Shown piece by piece: positions 24,454-33,630 of a stretch of DNA of 64,000 bases. The stretch spans positions 558,001 through 622,000 of the forward strand of contig JAFDVQ010000005.1 in the NCBI GenBank assembly GCA_018268915.1, read 5' to 3'. This stretch comes from Acidobacteriota bacterium (GTDB lineage: Bacteria; Acidobacteriota; Terriglobia; Terriglobales; Acidobacteriaceae). A program made the position numbers and the translations under genes. The notes below the pieces were generated by a model, which was not told the origin of the DNA, searched no databases, and saw only the letters and a list, made by a program, of their open reading frames with translations. Each line of letters starts with the position of its first letter. Within the stretch, counting starts at the first letter, position 1.

Positions 24454-27400
24454 CTAGAACATCAACTTCAGCGCGAACTGGAACACGCGAGGTTCACGAG
24501 CACCCGTAATTACGCCAAAGGCTGTTGGACCGCCATGATAGTCGGAACTCGGTCCGTAGAAATTAGGGTGGTTGAACACATTGAATGACTCCGCCCGGAA
24601 CATCAGTTGAGTCCGCTCCTTCACCAACGGGAAGGTCTTCATAACCGCTGGATCGAAGTGAATCCAAGCAGGAGTACGGTAGGAGTTCCGCCCAGAGTTG
24701 CCGTAGGTTCCCTCGGCGTTATCCGTGAAGGCGGCATAGTTGAGTCTGCGGAGCTTCGTAGATCCGGCCGTAGGTGATACTCCCGGCACCACATCAGCCA
24801 GATCGTGTCCATTGCCCGTCAAAGAATGATCGCCCGAATCCGTGACCGAAAACGGAAAGCCTGCATCTGCTGCGATTAGACCGCTAACTGACCAAGATCC
24901 GGCCACCGTCCGCATTAGCCCGCTATGACCTTTCAGAGATGGTGAATTCCAGATCAGCGTAGAACGGAAAGTGTGGTTCTGATCGAAGTCGCAGCGCCCG
25001 TGCAACAGACGAGAGTCCGACCCATTCGCAGTGACACCGCCCGAGGTAGCGGGTTGTGATCCGTCATCGAGGCATTTCGACCAGGTATAGCCGGCAGATA
25101 GATCGAGGCCGCCCTTTGTCCGATGCTGGTACGACGCGTCCATACCGTTGTACTGTCCAGTCGAGTCGCTTCTTACGACAGCAATCCTCTCCAAACCCTC
25201 TGAGAAATACGGCCGCCGCTGATTCTCGTTGCCTGTAGTAGCCCCTGGGCCATAGACGGGCAAGTTGACGTCGTAAGTCTGACCAACGTGGATGCTCTGA
25301 GTGCCGGCATAGACCAACTCAAAACTGTCTGATGCGGTGAATGCTTTCTGCAGGGACAGCGTCCATTGCTCGGTGTAAGCAGGCTGGAAGTTCTTGTCAA
25401 TCCCCGATGCATTAAATCCTGGACCACTCGGTGGAACGGGAAAAGTTACATCCTTGGCCGGCACGTAGTTTGCATTGTGGAATCCATCAGCAAATGGATC
25501 GGCCAGTCCGTTGGAGCCCCACGGATTGTCGATTGACTGGAACGGGTTCACTTCGAAAAAGCTGCGCACGAACGGCGGTGATGAGAATCCGACCAGGCTC
25601 TGCAATTGCGCCTGAGTCGTGTACATACCCCAGCCAGCTCGCAAGGCCGAAGTTCCCTTCTGATCCAGCTTGTACGCCAAACCAAAGCGAGGCTGCACCA
25701 TCCCGTACTTCGTTGTGGTACCTGCAGTGTTGCAGCCAGAGTCGCCGGGATAGATAAGTCCCAGTGGAGCATTGGTAAACACGGTCGACTGCTGACCTGG
25801 ATTCCAGCAGTTGATGTGATTATGAGCCGGAGTGAATGGGAAGAAAGGATCCCAGCGAAGGCCAGCCGTGAGAGTCAGTCGAGAGGATGCAGGGTATTTG
25901 TCTTCTGCAAAAAGGCCAAAGAGTTTTCCATTCACGTGAGAATAGATGCCGTCGGCCTGGACGAATACCAACGGAGCTCCCAGGATGAAGTCGGCATAGG
26001 CATAATCGGTCACTGTCGGGAAGAAGAATGAGCTTAGAAAGCCAATGTATTCGGCAGCTGCTTGCTGTCCAGAATCATTTGCTTCGTCCATGCTCACTGC
26101 GCGGAAATTTGCCCCAAACGAAAGTTCATGTTTGCCGGTTGGGTGCAGCACGTTCAGGTTGTAATCCCAGCTGTTACGCGGAAACCGTGAGGTGGCTCCT
26201 CCGCCAAAAACCAGGAAGTTCCCAGAAAACAGCACGAAGGTCGGCATTGTGGGGCTGACGCCTGCGCTTACGTTTATTGCTCCGAGATCAGGCAGAGTGA
26301 GATTGCTCAGGGTCGGCGTGTTGTAATTCTTAATTCGCACCCGAAGCGCGGACGCCTGAGTATCCACGATCCAGCTTCCCGACTTCGAACTCCAGGTATC
26401 CCCGATTGCGACCGTCTCCCAAGATTTCTTGTTGCCTTGGGTCGCTGTCAAAACATTGTTGTTCACCATGTCGTTGGCCGGAGCAGAGACGTAGTCGCCG
26501 AAATACCGAGCGAATAGTCGATGCTGGCCCAAGTAGTAGTCCAACCGAAGTACGCCTTGCGGTTCGCTATATCGGCCCGGATTCACCCCGTTATAGAAGT
26601 TCTTGACGTTGGTGCCGGGAGTGTACGCATTTGGCGCTGGCAAGTATTTCAGCGCGTTTTTGGTCACCGTTGCCATGGGCAGCGTTATGGACCCGCCGTC
26701 GTACGTAGGCATAATTCCTTGTTGTTCCTCGGCGGTTCCCACAAACATGTTTACGATCTGTGGCTCTCTCTGAATGAAGTTCTGGTAAGAACCGAAGATG
26801 AAGAACTTATCCTTCAGAATTGGACCACCGGCGGCAAAACCGAACTGGTTGAATTTCAATGTGTCCGGGCTCGGTGAGAAGTAGTTCCGCGCATTGAAGA
26901 AGCCGTTTCGGAGGAACTCAAAGGCAGAACCATGGATCTGATTGGTGCCTGACTTTGTCACGATGTTGACGGCACCTCCGGGTGCCGACACATAGCCCGA
27001 CCCATAGGAACCCGTTACTACAGAGAACTCCTGCGTGGCATCCGGGTTTGGGAATACACCGCCATTCAGATTGAACGGATCCACGTTTCCGGCGCCATCA
27101 AGCGAGAAGTACGTTCCGCCAGGCCGGACACCGTGGGTAGTCGGAGCGCTCTCAGCATCAAGAGTCGCATCCCCCTCTTTGACCGAGCTGTTTGCGGCCG
27201 AGCTTAACGGAGCGACCAACGCATCGCTCGTTCCCGGAACTGTGTACATCAGCTGAGCTGTGTTGCGCGCATTGAGCGGGATGTTGGCCACGGTTTCGCT
27301 TTCCACGGTGTCCTGAATTGTGCTAGTTGTGCTGTCAACTGCCGGAGCCTCGCCGGTGACCACGACATGTTCGCTCGTGGCGCCCACCGTGAGCTCAATC

Positions 27401-27771
27401 TGCAGGGTTGCAACCTGTCCAACTGTCAGAACAATCCCACTTCGGCTGAATGTCTCGAACCCCTCTCTGGTGACCTTCACTATATAGGGTCCCAGCGGGA
27501 GCACTGGGAAATTGAACGAGCCGTCCCGTCCAGACACTGTCTCAGTAGTGAAATTTGTCTGATTTTGAGTGGCGATGATCCTCGCACCTGGAACGAGAGC
27601 GCCGGAGCTGTCCAGCACCGTCCCGTTCATGGATGCAGTCGACACCTGTGATTGCATGGGGCTTACCACGCAAAAGGTCAGTATGCCCAAAAATAGAAAG
27701 AGGGCGACCTTGCTTACACGCACCGTGCGCAGTCCCAGCAAAACGGTTGCCAATGAGTGAAACGTCTTCAT
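24454..27771 (-). CDS. TonB-dependent receptor, Oar-like, full length
   Basis: About 1105 residues, complete. ATG 27771 is chosen for its GGAGG ribosome site; a Sec signal follows (VALFLFLGILTFCVVSPMQSQ). Next is a carboxypeptidase-regulatory-like domain (about 45-125: GTVLDSSGALVPGARI, VTREGFETFSRSG), then a plug region (NARNTAQLMYTVPGTSD, EFSVVTGSYGSGYVSAPGG, NQIHGSAFEFLRN). A long beta-barrel ends in FQFALKLMF. Such Oar-like receptors are abundant in acidobacteria and are associated with uptake of carbohydrates and other large ligands. Its promoter carries the same -35/-10/operator layout as the tannase-like gene across the TetR gene, which supports a role in the same catabolic programme. 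Confidence 0.92.
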   Translation of the reverse strand: MKTFHSLATVLLGLRTVRVSKVALFLFLGILTFCVVSPMQSQVSTASMNGTVLDSSGALVPGARIIATQNQTNFTTETVSGRDGSFNFPVLPLGPYIVKVTREGFETFSRSGIVLTVGQVATLQIELTVGATSEHVVVTGEAPAVDSTTSTIQDTVESETVANIPLNARNTAQLMYTVPGTSDALVAPLSSAANSSVKEGDATLDAESAPTTHGVRPGGTYFSLDGAGNVDPFNLNGGVFPNPDATQEFSVVTGSYGSGYVSAPGGAVNIVTKSGTNQIHGSAFEFLRNGFFNARNYFSPSPDTLKFNQFGFAAGGPILKDKFFIFGSYQNFIQREPQIVNMFVGTAEEQQGIMPTYDGGSITLPMATVTKNALKYLPAPNAYTPGTNVKNFYNGVNPGRYSEPQGVLRLDYYLGQHRLFARYFGDYVSAPANDMVNNNVLTATQGNKKSWETVAIGDTWSSKSGSWIVDTQASALRVRIKNYNTPTLSNLTLPDLGAINVSAGVSPTMPTFVLFSGNFLVFGGGATSRFPRNSWDYNLNVLHPTGKHELSFGANFRAVSMDEANDSGQQAAAEYIGFLSSFFFPTVTDYAYADFILGAPLVFVQADGIYSHVNGKLFGLFAEDKYPASSRLTLTAGLRWDPFFPFTPAHNHINCWNPGQQSTVFTNAPLGLIYPGDSGCNTAGTTTKYGMVQPRFGLAYKLDQKGTSALRAGWGMYTTQAQLQSLVGFSSPPFVRSFFEVNPFQSIDNPWGSNGLADPFADGFHNANYVPAKDVTFPVPPSGPGFNASGIDKNFQPAYTEQWTLSLQKAFTASDSFELVYAGTQSIHVGQTYDVNLPVYGPGATTGNENQRRPYFSEGLERIAVVRSDSTGQYNGMDASYQHRTKGGLDLSAGYTWSKCLDDGSQPATSGGVTANGSDSRLLHGRCDFDQNHTFRSTLIWNSPSLKGHSGLMRTVAGSWSVSGLIAADAGFPFSVTDSGDHSLTGNGHDLADVVPGVSPTAGSTKLRRLNYAAFTDNAEGTYGNSGRNSYRTPAWIHFDPAVMKTFPLVKERTQLMFRAESFNVFNHPNFYGPSSDYHGGPTAFGVITGAREPRVFQFALKLMF

Positions 27772-27831
27772 CTCTGCCTCCATATGCGCGAAGATCTTCG
27801 ACGGGCAGTTCCGTGTCATAGATGGTCTGTT

Positions 27832-27847
27832 ATGACATGTTATGCCA
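27832..27847 (-). promoter_or_regulatory. 16-bp operator-like element in the receptor promoter
   Basis: Minus-strand TGGCATAACATGTCAT, identical to plus-strand 28981-28996 in front of the tannase-like gene. It begins 11 bases beyond the -10 box and so would overlap the transcript start region, a good place for repression. The core ACATGT is palindromic. The TetR regulator encoded between the two copies is the obvious candidate ligand. Confidence 0.65.
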
Positions 27848-27858
27848 TTTGGCAGAGA

Positions 27859-27888
27859 ACTATAGACGACACTTTATGTCATTGTCAA
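27859..27888 (-). promoter_or_regulatory. Sigma-70-type promoter for the Oar-like receptor
   Basis: Reading the minus strand: TTGACA (27888-27883), 18-base spacer, TATAGT (27864-27859). The 11-mer GTGTTGACAAT including the -35 box is identical to the one at 28939-28949 in front of the tannase-like gene. Confidence 0.6.
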
Positions 27889-28087
27889 CACCATATGTAT
27901 CGAGAAAGATTCTATGAGTTTTAGTGACGGCGGGATGAGCTGTCGGCATCCCCGTCGAGAGAAGAGAAACAGATCGGCTGTTTGGGTGTGCTTGTACGGC
28001 CGTCTCCGGAGGCTTACACACGAAACTAAGCGCCGCACCGGCGGGCTCATCGCAGTCAAGTGTTTGGATTGGGAACCCAGAGGGTTC

Positions 28088-28762
28088 CTAGCGCGTCTCT
28101 ACTTCGAGCTCTTCTGAATGCTGCTTCCCGTTCTTGCGAGCGTTTCCCCGCGTCGCCTTCTCGGGATATGGGGAAGAATCAGATACACAGAGCTTGACCA
28201 GCTGTCCGAATACATTTCGATGCGCGGCCGCAGGTTCTTTAAACTCGCCGGCAACCCATGAGTTGACCGCCAGAGAAATACCCATCTGCGTGAGGAATGC
28301 GAGCATTCGCGGTTTGAGATGGCGATTGGCTGACCGCTTCAATCGGGATTCGTATGCATCTCTCAGCCGATCCTCGACCTCTACCAAACCAGTTGCGAAT
28401 GCCTGCCTGGCTGGACGGTTACGGCGAGTGATGTCCATGACCAAGCGAAGCCGAGGTTGCGAAGTAGCAAAGTTCACACCGGCAAGCGACGTTTCACGCA
28501 CTAATTCCAGAGGCGTAAGTTCTGCCGACGCGGAACTGAGCGCCGCGACCAGAGCGTCTCCGTAAGAGCCAAGAGCATATCCAAATAGATCGTTTTTGGT
28601 CGGGAAATACCGAAACACAGTCCGCAAAGACACTCCTGAAGCATCCGCGATCTCTTCCATTGTGGCTTCGTTGAAGCCTTTCCGCGCAAACAGTCCCATC
28701 GCGGTGTCGTAGATGGTGTCTCTCACTAGTTCGAGTTTGCGAGTCTTCATGCTCTTCGTCAT
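28088..28762 (-). CDS. TetR-family transcriptional regulator
   Basis: About 224 residues. The N-terminal helix-turn-helix is typical TetR: RDTIYDTAMGLFARKGFNEA, then TMEEIADASGVSLRTVFRYFPTK in the recognition region (about residues 14-56). A helical ligand-binding domain follows, then a basic tail. ATG 28762 is used because it follows GGAGAAG and places the HTH at the usual distance; the upstream MALVYIV extension lies in the control region. It sits between the receptor gene and the tannase-like gene. Related sequence elements lie in all three control regions, so it probably represses both transcripts and perhaps itself, releasing on a ligand derived from the polymer. Confidence 0.88.
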   Translation of the reverse strand: MTKSMKTRKLELVRDTIYDTAMGLFARKGFNEATMEEIADASGVSLRTVFRYFPTKNDLFGYALGSYGDALVAALSSASAELTPLELVRETSLAGVNFATSQPRLRLVMDITRRNRPARQAFATGLVEVEDRLRDAYESRLKRSANRHLKPRMLAFLTQMGISLAVNSWVAGEFKEPAAAHRNVFGQLVKLCVSDSSPYPEKATRGNARKNGKQHSEELEVETR

Positions 28763-28815
28763 GTGATTCACTTCTCCGCTACAATCGTCAGACACAATAT
28801 ACACCAATGCCATAC

Positions 28816-28831
28816 ATTGCAGGTTATGCCA
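28816..28831 (+). promoter_or_regulatory. Operator-like element upstream of the TetR gene
   Basis: ATTGCAGGTTATGCCA matches the 16-bp element (read as ATGACATGTTATGCCA) at 13 of 16 positions. It lies about 55 bases upstream of the tetR-family start codon, where autorepression would be expected. A weaker relative (GAGTCATGTAATGCCT, 11 of 16) lies at 28872-28887. Confidence 0.45.
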
Positions 28832-28941
28832 TTCGTACTCCGGGCATCAATGGTGGCCAACAGTGCTAAATGAGTCATGTAATGCCTGCCTAGAGTTCTC
28901 CGTTTAATCCCCAAGCAGCAATCAGATTTCTACATGACGTG

Positions 28942-28971
28942 TTGACAATTGCACGTTATGCCGTTTATCGT
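28942..28971 (+). promoter_or_regulatory. Sigma-70-type promoter for the tannase-like gene
   Basis: TTGACA at 28942-28947, 18-base spacer, TATCGT at 28966-28971. The spacer holds another operator relative (28948-28963, ATTGCACGTTATGCCG), so a bound regulator would cover the promoter. The layout mirrors the receptor promoter on the other side of the tetR-family gene. Confidence 0.55.
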
Positions 28972-28980
28972 TCCTGCATT

Positions 28981-28996
28981 TGGCATAACATGTCAT
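28981..28996 (+). promoter_or_regulatory. 16-bp operator-like element in the tannase-like gene promoter
   Basis: TGGCATAACATGTCAT, the exact reverse complement of plus-strand 27832-27847. It lies 9 bases after the -10 box and 60 bases before the start codon of the tannase-like gene. Identity over 16 bases at matching promoter positions is unlikely by chance. Confidence 0.65.
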
Positions 28997-29056
28997 TTTT
29001 CGCCGATTATGCCGTCGAGCTATTGGGTTTCCAGATCAGAAGGAGCTACAGAGACA

Positions 29057-30850
29057 ATGAGGACCCGGTTCATCAAGCGCGTTCTTTGTTGGGCAATCTT
29101 CGCATTTGTCGCAATTTCCGGTATCGCTCGCGCATACGGTGCGGACCAGCCGGAGAGCGCAAGGCTGACTTCTGTTTGCACGCCCGATGTGTTGTCTTCT
29201 GTAGCTTCCAGCGTAGCCGGTGGGATTGTCGTGAAGAAGGTTCAGAACGGGCCTCAGCTACCAGGAGGCGTCAAGCTGACTGCCGCTAAGGGCAAGGTGC
29301 AGGCGTATTGCCAGGTGACGGGAAGCTATGTCACCAATCCCAAGACAGGCAAGACAGCGAACTTCATCGCAACCTTTCCTGAAAAATGGAACGAAAAGTA
29401 CCTGCAACTTGGATGTTCAGGTGTCTGTGGCTACCTGCTAATGAACGACCCTGCAACTCCGCCAATCATCATCACTGCGCAGGGCTATCCGGGACAGCTG
29501 ATGGAGAAAGGCTACGCCATCTTCGGTAACGATCTAGGGCATATCGTGGATAGCCCTGCTTCCCAAAGCTCTGAATGGATGAAGTCGCCAGACGGCAGCC
29601 TCGATGAAGATGCACTCACGGACTATCTGTACCGAGCGGACCGCGTCATGGCCGATGTTGGAAAAGCATTCACGCGTGCCTTCTATGACCGCGAATCGGG
29701 CTCTCGAGCTGAAATCGGCAAATCGTACTTCATGGGCTGTTCGCAGGGAGGCCGCGAGGCGCTGGTCGCGGCAACCCACTTCCCTGAGCAATTTGATGGA
29801 ATCATTGCCGGTTCGCCGGCTTCCGATCTTGGAGGCCTCATCTGGTCCAGCACTGCCCGCGGCTTGCTGGCTCAACAACCGGGAGTCGCGAAGCTCACTC
29901 CGGGCCAAGTCGCGATGCTGAAGGATCGAATTGTATCCAGGTGCGACGAACTCGACGGCGTCAAGGACGGTCTGATCCAGAATCCAGCGGCTTGTGAGTT
30001 TCATCCCACCCGCGACGTGCCTATCTGTCAGGATGGAAATGCTGGCGACACGTGTCTCACGACAGTCCAAGCAGAGATCGTAAGCACGTTTCTGTCCGGA
30101 GTGACCGATGAAGCAGGTCGCGAGCTTCAGCCAGGATATGCAGTCGGCGAGCCAGGCGAAGGTTGGGTCAATCCCATCCCCGCGTCGGTGCCTTTGGAAG
30201 AACCTCAACGATTCGTCATCGGCAAGGCATTTGATGGCAAATGGCTTTCGAAAACGCAGGTCGGAGGACCCGGCAAGATCGATTCTCTGCATATTGTGTT
30301 GAACGCCGCAGCCTACCGAAAATATGCCGAGATCATGCGGGAAGGTACCGTTGAGCCCACAGACTTCGCCAAGACGCTCAAGTGGAAGGGGAAGCTGCTC
30401 TGGTACCACAACCTAAGCGACGAGGCTCTCACTCCATATATGTCTGTAAACCGGTACAAAAAAGTGGCTCAACTCAACGGCGGCTATGCCAAAGTGCAGA
30501 AGAACATCCGACTCTTCGGTCTGCCTGGCACCAATCACTGCGGAATGAGCGGAAATGCCCCCACAAATTTCGACGCAATTGGCACGTTGGAGAATTGGGT
30601 TGAAAATGGCTCTGCTCCTGATGCCATTTCGGCACGTCAAAATGATCCCGCAATCTCGAACGTAATCATGGGAAAGATCGACTGGTCGAAGTCACCTGTG
30701 CGAACCATGCCCCTCTGCAAATTCCCTGAGATGGCGAACTATAAAGGAAACGGCGATATCAAGGACGGAGCAAATTGGGAATGCCGCGGCACCGATACGA
30801 GAATGCTCAAGGTAGGAGTATCGGGTCGGGAAGCAGGGGTTATCGAGTAG
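29057..30850 (+). CDS. Tannase/feruloyl esterase-family secreted hydrolase
   Basis: About 597 residues. Start ATG 29057 has AGGAG upstream and leads directly into a signal peptide (VLCWAIFAFVAISGIARAYG). The tannase/feruloyl-esterase signature is present: nucleophile Ser229 in GCSQGG with its neighbouring Cys228, expected to form the family's disulphide with the Cys near the catalytic His (TNHCGMSG). The acid residue lies in NLSDEALTPY. A lid-like region separates them. These enzymes release phenolic acids (ferulate, gallate) from plant polysaccharides or tannins. The gene has its own promoter/operator and is followed 4 bases later by a second hydrolase, so the two are probably co-transcribed. 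Confidence 0.88.
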   Translation: MRTRFIKRVLCWAIFAFVAISGIARAYGADQPESARLTSVCTPDVLSSVASSVAGGIVVKKVQNGPQLPGGVKLTAAKGKVQAYCQVTGSYVTNPKTGKTANFIATFPEKWNEKYLQLGCSGVCGYLLMNDPATPPIIITAQGYPGQLMEKGYAIFGNDLGHIVDSPASQSSEWMKSPDGSLDEDALTDYLYRADRVMADVGKAFTRAFYDRESGSRAEIGKSYFMGCSQGGREALVAATHFPEQFDGIIAGSPASDLGGLIWSSTARGLLAQQPGVAKLTPGQVAMLKDRIVSRCDELDGVKDGLIQNPAACEFHPTRDVPICQDGNAGDTCLTTVQAEIVSTFLSGVTDEAGRELQPGYAVGEPGEGWVNPIPASVPLEEPQRFVIGKAFDGKWLSKTQVGGPGKIDSLHIVLNAAAYRKYAEIMREGTVEPTDFAKTLKWKGKLLWYHNLSDEALTPYMSVNRYKKVAQLNGGYAKVQKNIRLFGLPGTNHCGMSGNAPTNFDAIGTLENWVENGSAPDAISARQNDPAISNVIMGKIDWSKSPVRTMPLCKFPEMANYKGNGDIKDGANWECRGTDTRMLKVGVSGREAGVIE

Positions 30851-30853
30851 CTG

Positions 30854-33094
30854 ATGCAATCAATGACATTTGATGAAAGAAAGGCGTCCGCGGCCGCCGG
30901 AGGAGATCTCGTGGTGAGTTTCAATCTTAACGACTATGCATTCTCGATGCCGGCAGCCCCGGAGTCGCCATCAAGACCCCGAAAAGTCTGGTCGATAAGC
31001 GCGAGCCGTCTGTTGGCAGTTGTGGCTCTCGCTGTGACGGCACCGATGTTCGCCGCGACCTGCCCCACGAACGGGAAGCCATCCTTCGGCGCCGAGCCTC
31101 AACTCCTCGTCGATGCGACTTGTGAGGATCCCGGATTCAACGAGCGCAACTTCGAAATCGACAAAGTGACCCAGTCCACTTTAACGGCAAAAGGTACAGG
31201 CCAGCAGATTCCTTACACTCAGGTCGACGGCCACTTCAATCCGACCCAAACGCAAGCCTCATTACCTACTGGTGTCGGTAGCAGCCCGACAACAGTGCGC
31301 CATGGCGCTACATGGCTCTTCCCTGCAAAGCAGTTCTGGCAGAACCGTTTCTTCGAGGCGGTGTACCCGCTGGCGGCAAGTCAAAGCTACATCGGCGATC
31401 CAACGTTCGAGTTCACTCACGGCGGATACATCGTCAATGTCAGGCCGGGCAGTCCTAATGTGGGCTACCGCGTAGATGCAGCAGCAGCAAAGCTGGCTAA
31501 GGCCTACGCGAACAAGCTCTATGGGAATAGCGCTCGAATTTTCGGTTACGTCTACGGCATCAGCGGCGGGTCGATACAGACGATGGGCGCTGTCGAAAGC
31601 ACGACGGGAGTGTGGGACGGTGCAATGCCAACCTCCCTGGCTACCGATGGACTCAGCATGCATTCCTTCATGTGGGATTCACTCCTGATGATGGCTATTC
31701 CGCAATCCCAGAGAGACTCCATCGCCGAAGCAGTTAAGCCGGGCAGCGGTAAGAACATCTATGAAGGTCTTAACGCTGAGCAACATGCCGTGCTTGACGA
31801 GTTCTTGAACGCCGGCTTTGCTCGCCGAGCGTTAGAAGACTCGGAGACTTTCCACTTCTTTCTCCCCTTCTATACTGCGGGGGGCTTGGCTGAGGTCGAT
31901 CCGACGTATGAAGAAGATTTCTGGTCGAAGCCAGGATATGAGGGAGCAAACCCACCCAGCTTCTTATCGGCGGCGAAGGTCGACGCATTCGCCACCATTA
32001 CACGCATTGATCGCGATGCGCAGAACTTGCCCACCAGCATCGTTCTGGATCCAGTGACTGTCCCGCAGATGGGCTCGGTTGGCGCCGAGGGGCTCCAGTT
32101 CTACGTGTACGCGGCGGATGGAAGTACTAGGACGGGTGGGAATCTCAATGGAGAGTTGAAGGGATCCACGCTGTCGTTAAAAGGGCCAAATGATCCGGCC
32201 ATGCTCAATGCACTGGTGGTCGGCGGAAAGATCCGCGTCAACAATCGCTTCCTCCTCGCTCTTTGTTTCTATCCACGCCACAACATTGTGGCAAACGGAA
32301 ATCCAGCATACAAGCAATACCTCAACGCTGACGGAACTTCAAAATATCTCCAGCGCACGGTGGAAGGCTGGAAGTTGAACTCGCTCGGAACGCAAGGCGG
32401 CACCCTCGAGACGGGGAAGATTCACTTCAAAACGATCATCATGGAAAATCTCCTGGATAACCGCTCGTTCCCGTATACAGCAGATTTCTATCATTCGCAG
32501 ATTGTGAAGGCCCTGGGACCTGCTCGCGCGGCACAGATGGTTCGGATCTACTACAACGACAACGCCGAGCACGCAGACCTCTTCGAGGTCAAAGGCAACG
32601 AAAACAGCTTCACCGTTGCTTTCGGTGGTATCTGGCTGCAGGCCCTCGACGACTTGGTGAACTGGGTAGAAAAGGGCGTAGCTCCGGCCGAGTCCACTCA
32701 CTACCGGGTAGATGACCATAACCAGGTTAGCGCGCCGCGCGATGCATCCGAGCGTGGAGGCCTCCAGCCCGTCGTTACCCTCACCGTCAATGGTAGCGAT
32801 CACGCGAAAGTAGGGGCGAACCAACAGATCACGCTGATTGGGAAGATCGAAGCGCCGCCGAAAATGAGCAAAGTTGTGCAGTACGACTGGTATCTGGGTG
32901 ACGGCCCCGTGAAGTATGAGGCACCCACTGTGCTCCAGAAGCCTCAGCCCCTCGTGAATGTCTCACGGAAGGTGAGCTTTCCGAAGCCGGGCACCTACGA
33001 AGTTACGCTGCGCGCGACGTCTCAACGAAGTGGCGTTTCCGACTATTGGACGAACATGCAAAATCTCGCTCGCGTCCAGATCGTCGTAGAGTAG
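30854..33094 (+). CDS. Tannase-like alpha/beta hydrolase with C-terminal PKD-like domain
   Basis: 746 residues as drawn. A GTG at 30911 with GGAGGAG upstream is a good alternative start and would still precede the signal sequence (LLAVVALAVTAPMFAATC). The hydrolase core shows YGISGGSIQTMG (nucleophile elbow), ENLLDNRSFPYTADFY (candidate acid) and YYNDNAEHADLF (candidate His), consistent with an alpha/beta hydrolase distantly related to tannases. The end (about 640-746) is a PKD-like beta-sandwich: VVQYDWYLGDG and KPGTYEVTLRATSQRSG. Substrate unknown; position directly after the esterase suggests a linked polymer or ester substrate. Confidence 0.78.
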   Translation: MQSMTFDERKASAAAGGDLVVSFNLNDYAFSMPAAPESPSRPRKVWSISASRLLAVVALAVTAPMFAATCPTNGKPSFGAEPQLLVDATCEDPGFNERNFEIDKVTQSTLTAKGTGQQIPYTQVDGHFNPTQTQASLPTGVGSSPTTVRHGATWLFPAKQFWQNRFFEAVYPLAASQSYIGDPTFEFTHGGYIVNVRPGSPNVGYRVDAAAAKLAKAYANKLYGNSARIFGYVYGISGGSIQTMGAVESTTGVWDGAMPTSLATDGLSMHSFMWDSLLMMAIPQSQRDSIAEAVKPGSGKNIYEGLNAEQHAVLDEFLNAGFARRALEDSETFHFFLPFYTAGGLAEVDPTYEEDFWSKPGYEGANPPSFLSAAKVDAFATITRIDRDAQNLPTSIVLDPVTVPQMGSVGAEGLQFYVYAADGSTRTGGNLNGELKGSTLSLKGPNDPAMLNALVVGGKIRVNNRFLLALCFYPRHNIVANGNPAYKQYLNADGTSKYLQRTVEGWKLNSLGTQGGTLETGKIHFKTIIMENLLDNRSFPYTADFYHSQIVKALGPARAAQMVRIYYNDNAEHADLFEVKGNENSFTVAFGGIWLQALDDLVNWVEKGVAPAESTHYRVDDHNQVSAPRDASERGGLQPVVTLTVNGSDHAKVGANQQITLIGKIEAPPKMSKVVQYDWYLGDGPVKYEAPTVLQKPQPLVNVSRKVSFPKPGTYEVTLRATSQRSGVSDYWTNMQNLARVQIVVE

Positions 33095-33215
33095 GACTCT
33101 CAAAGACTGCCCGTAAGCATCGGATCTTGACGCTTCCATGTGCGGAGTGCGGAGGCTAGTAGAGCACCGAGTGCATGCGAAATTGAGAACACATCAACTT
33201 GAAAGGTGAATGATC

Positions 33216-33605
33216 ATGAAGAAGCTCATCGCAATGTCCACTCTCCTCTTCTCTTCGGCCGTCTTTGCAGCTGGCGCACCCACAATCACTGGCAAATGGC
33301 ACTTCCAACAGGATGTTGCCGGAAACAAAAGCGAGCAGAACTGCGAATTCGTACAGGCTGAGGCAACTCTCACCGGAAGCTGCAAAGGAACCGGCGAAGA
33401 TGACAAAGATGTACAGATCAAGGGCACAGTGGACGGAAATAAGATCACGTTTCAATACGACACAAGCTACAACGGAACTGCGCTGACCATGAAGTATGCG
33501 GCGACTCTCGATGATTCGGGCAAGATGGCAGGGACAATTGTGGTTGACCCCTTTAATGTGAACGGCGAGTTCACAGCTGCTCCGTCTGGTTCAGAGTCAA
33601 AGTAG
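33216..33605 (+). CDS. Small secreted protein of unknown function
   Basis: About 129 residues. ATG 33216 lies 9 bases after AAAGGTG; an in-frame ATG at 33210 is too close to it. A signal peptide ends at VFAAG. The mature part is a short beta-rich domain (ITGKWHFQQDVAGNKSEQNC, LTGSCKGTGED, MKYAATLDDSGKMAGTIVVD) with two cysteines, resembling small lipocalin-like or DUF-type exported proteins of acidobacteria. Same strand as the hydrolases on both sides; no specific role can be inferred. Confidence 0.72.
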   Translation: MKKLIAMSTLLFSSAVFAAGAPTITGKWHFQQDVAGNKSEQNCEFVQAEATLTGSCKGTGEDDKDVQIKGTVDGNKITFQYDTSYNGTALTMKYAATLDDSGKMAGTIVVDPFNVNGEFTAAPSGSESK

Positions 33606-33630
33606 TTCAAGCTGAAGAGAGATACAGTTC

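Noticed and set aside
28072..28088. GGAACCC-AGA-GGGTTCC hairpin after the TetR gene as terminator
   Set aside because: A 7-bp stem is present, but no T tract follows on the minus strand, so it is not supported as an intrinsic terminator.
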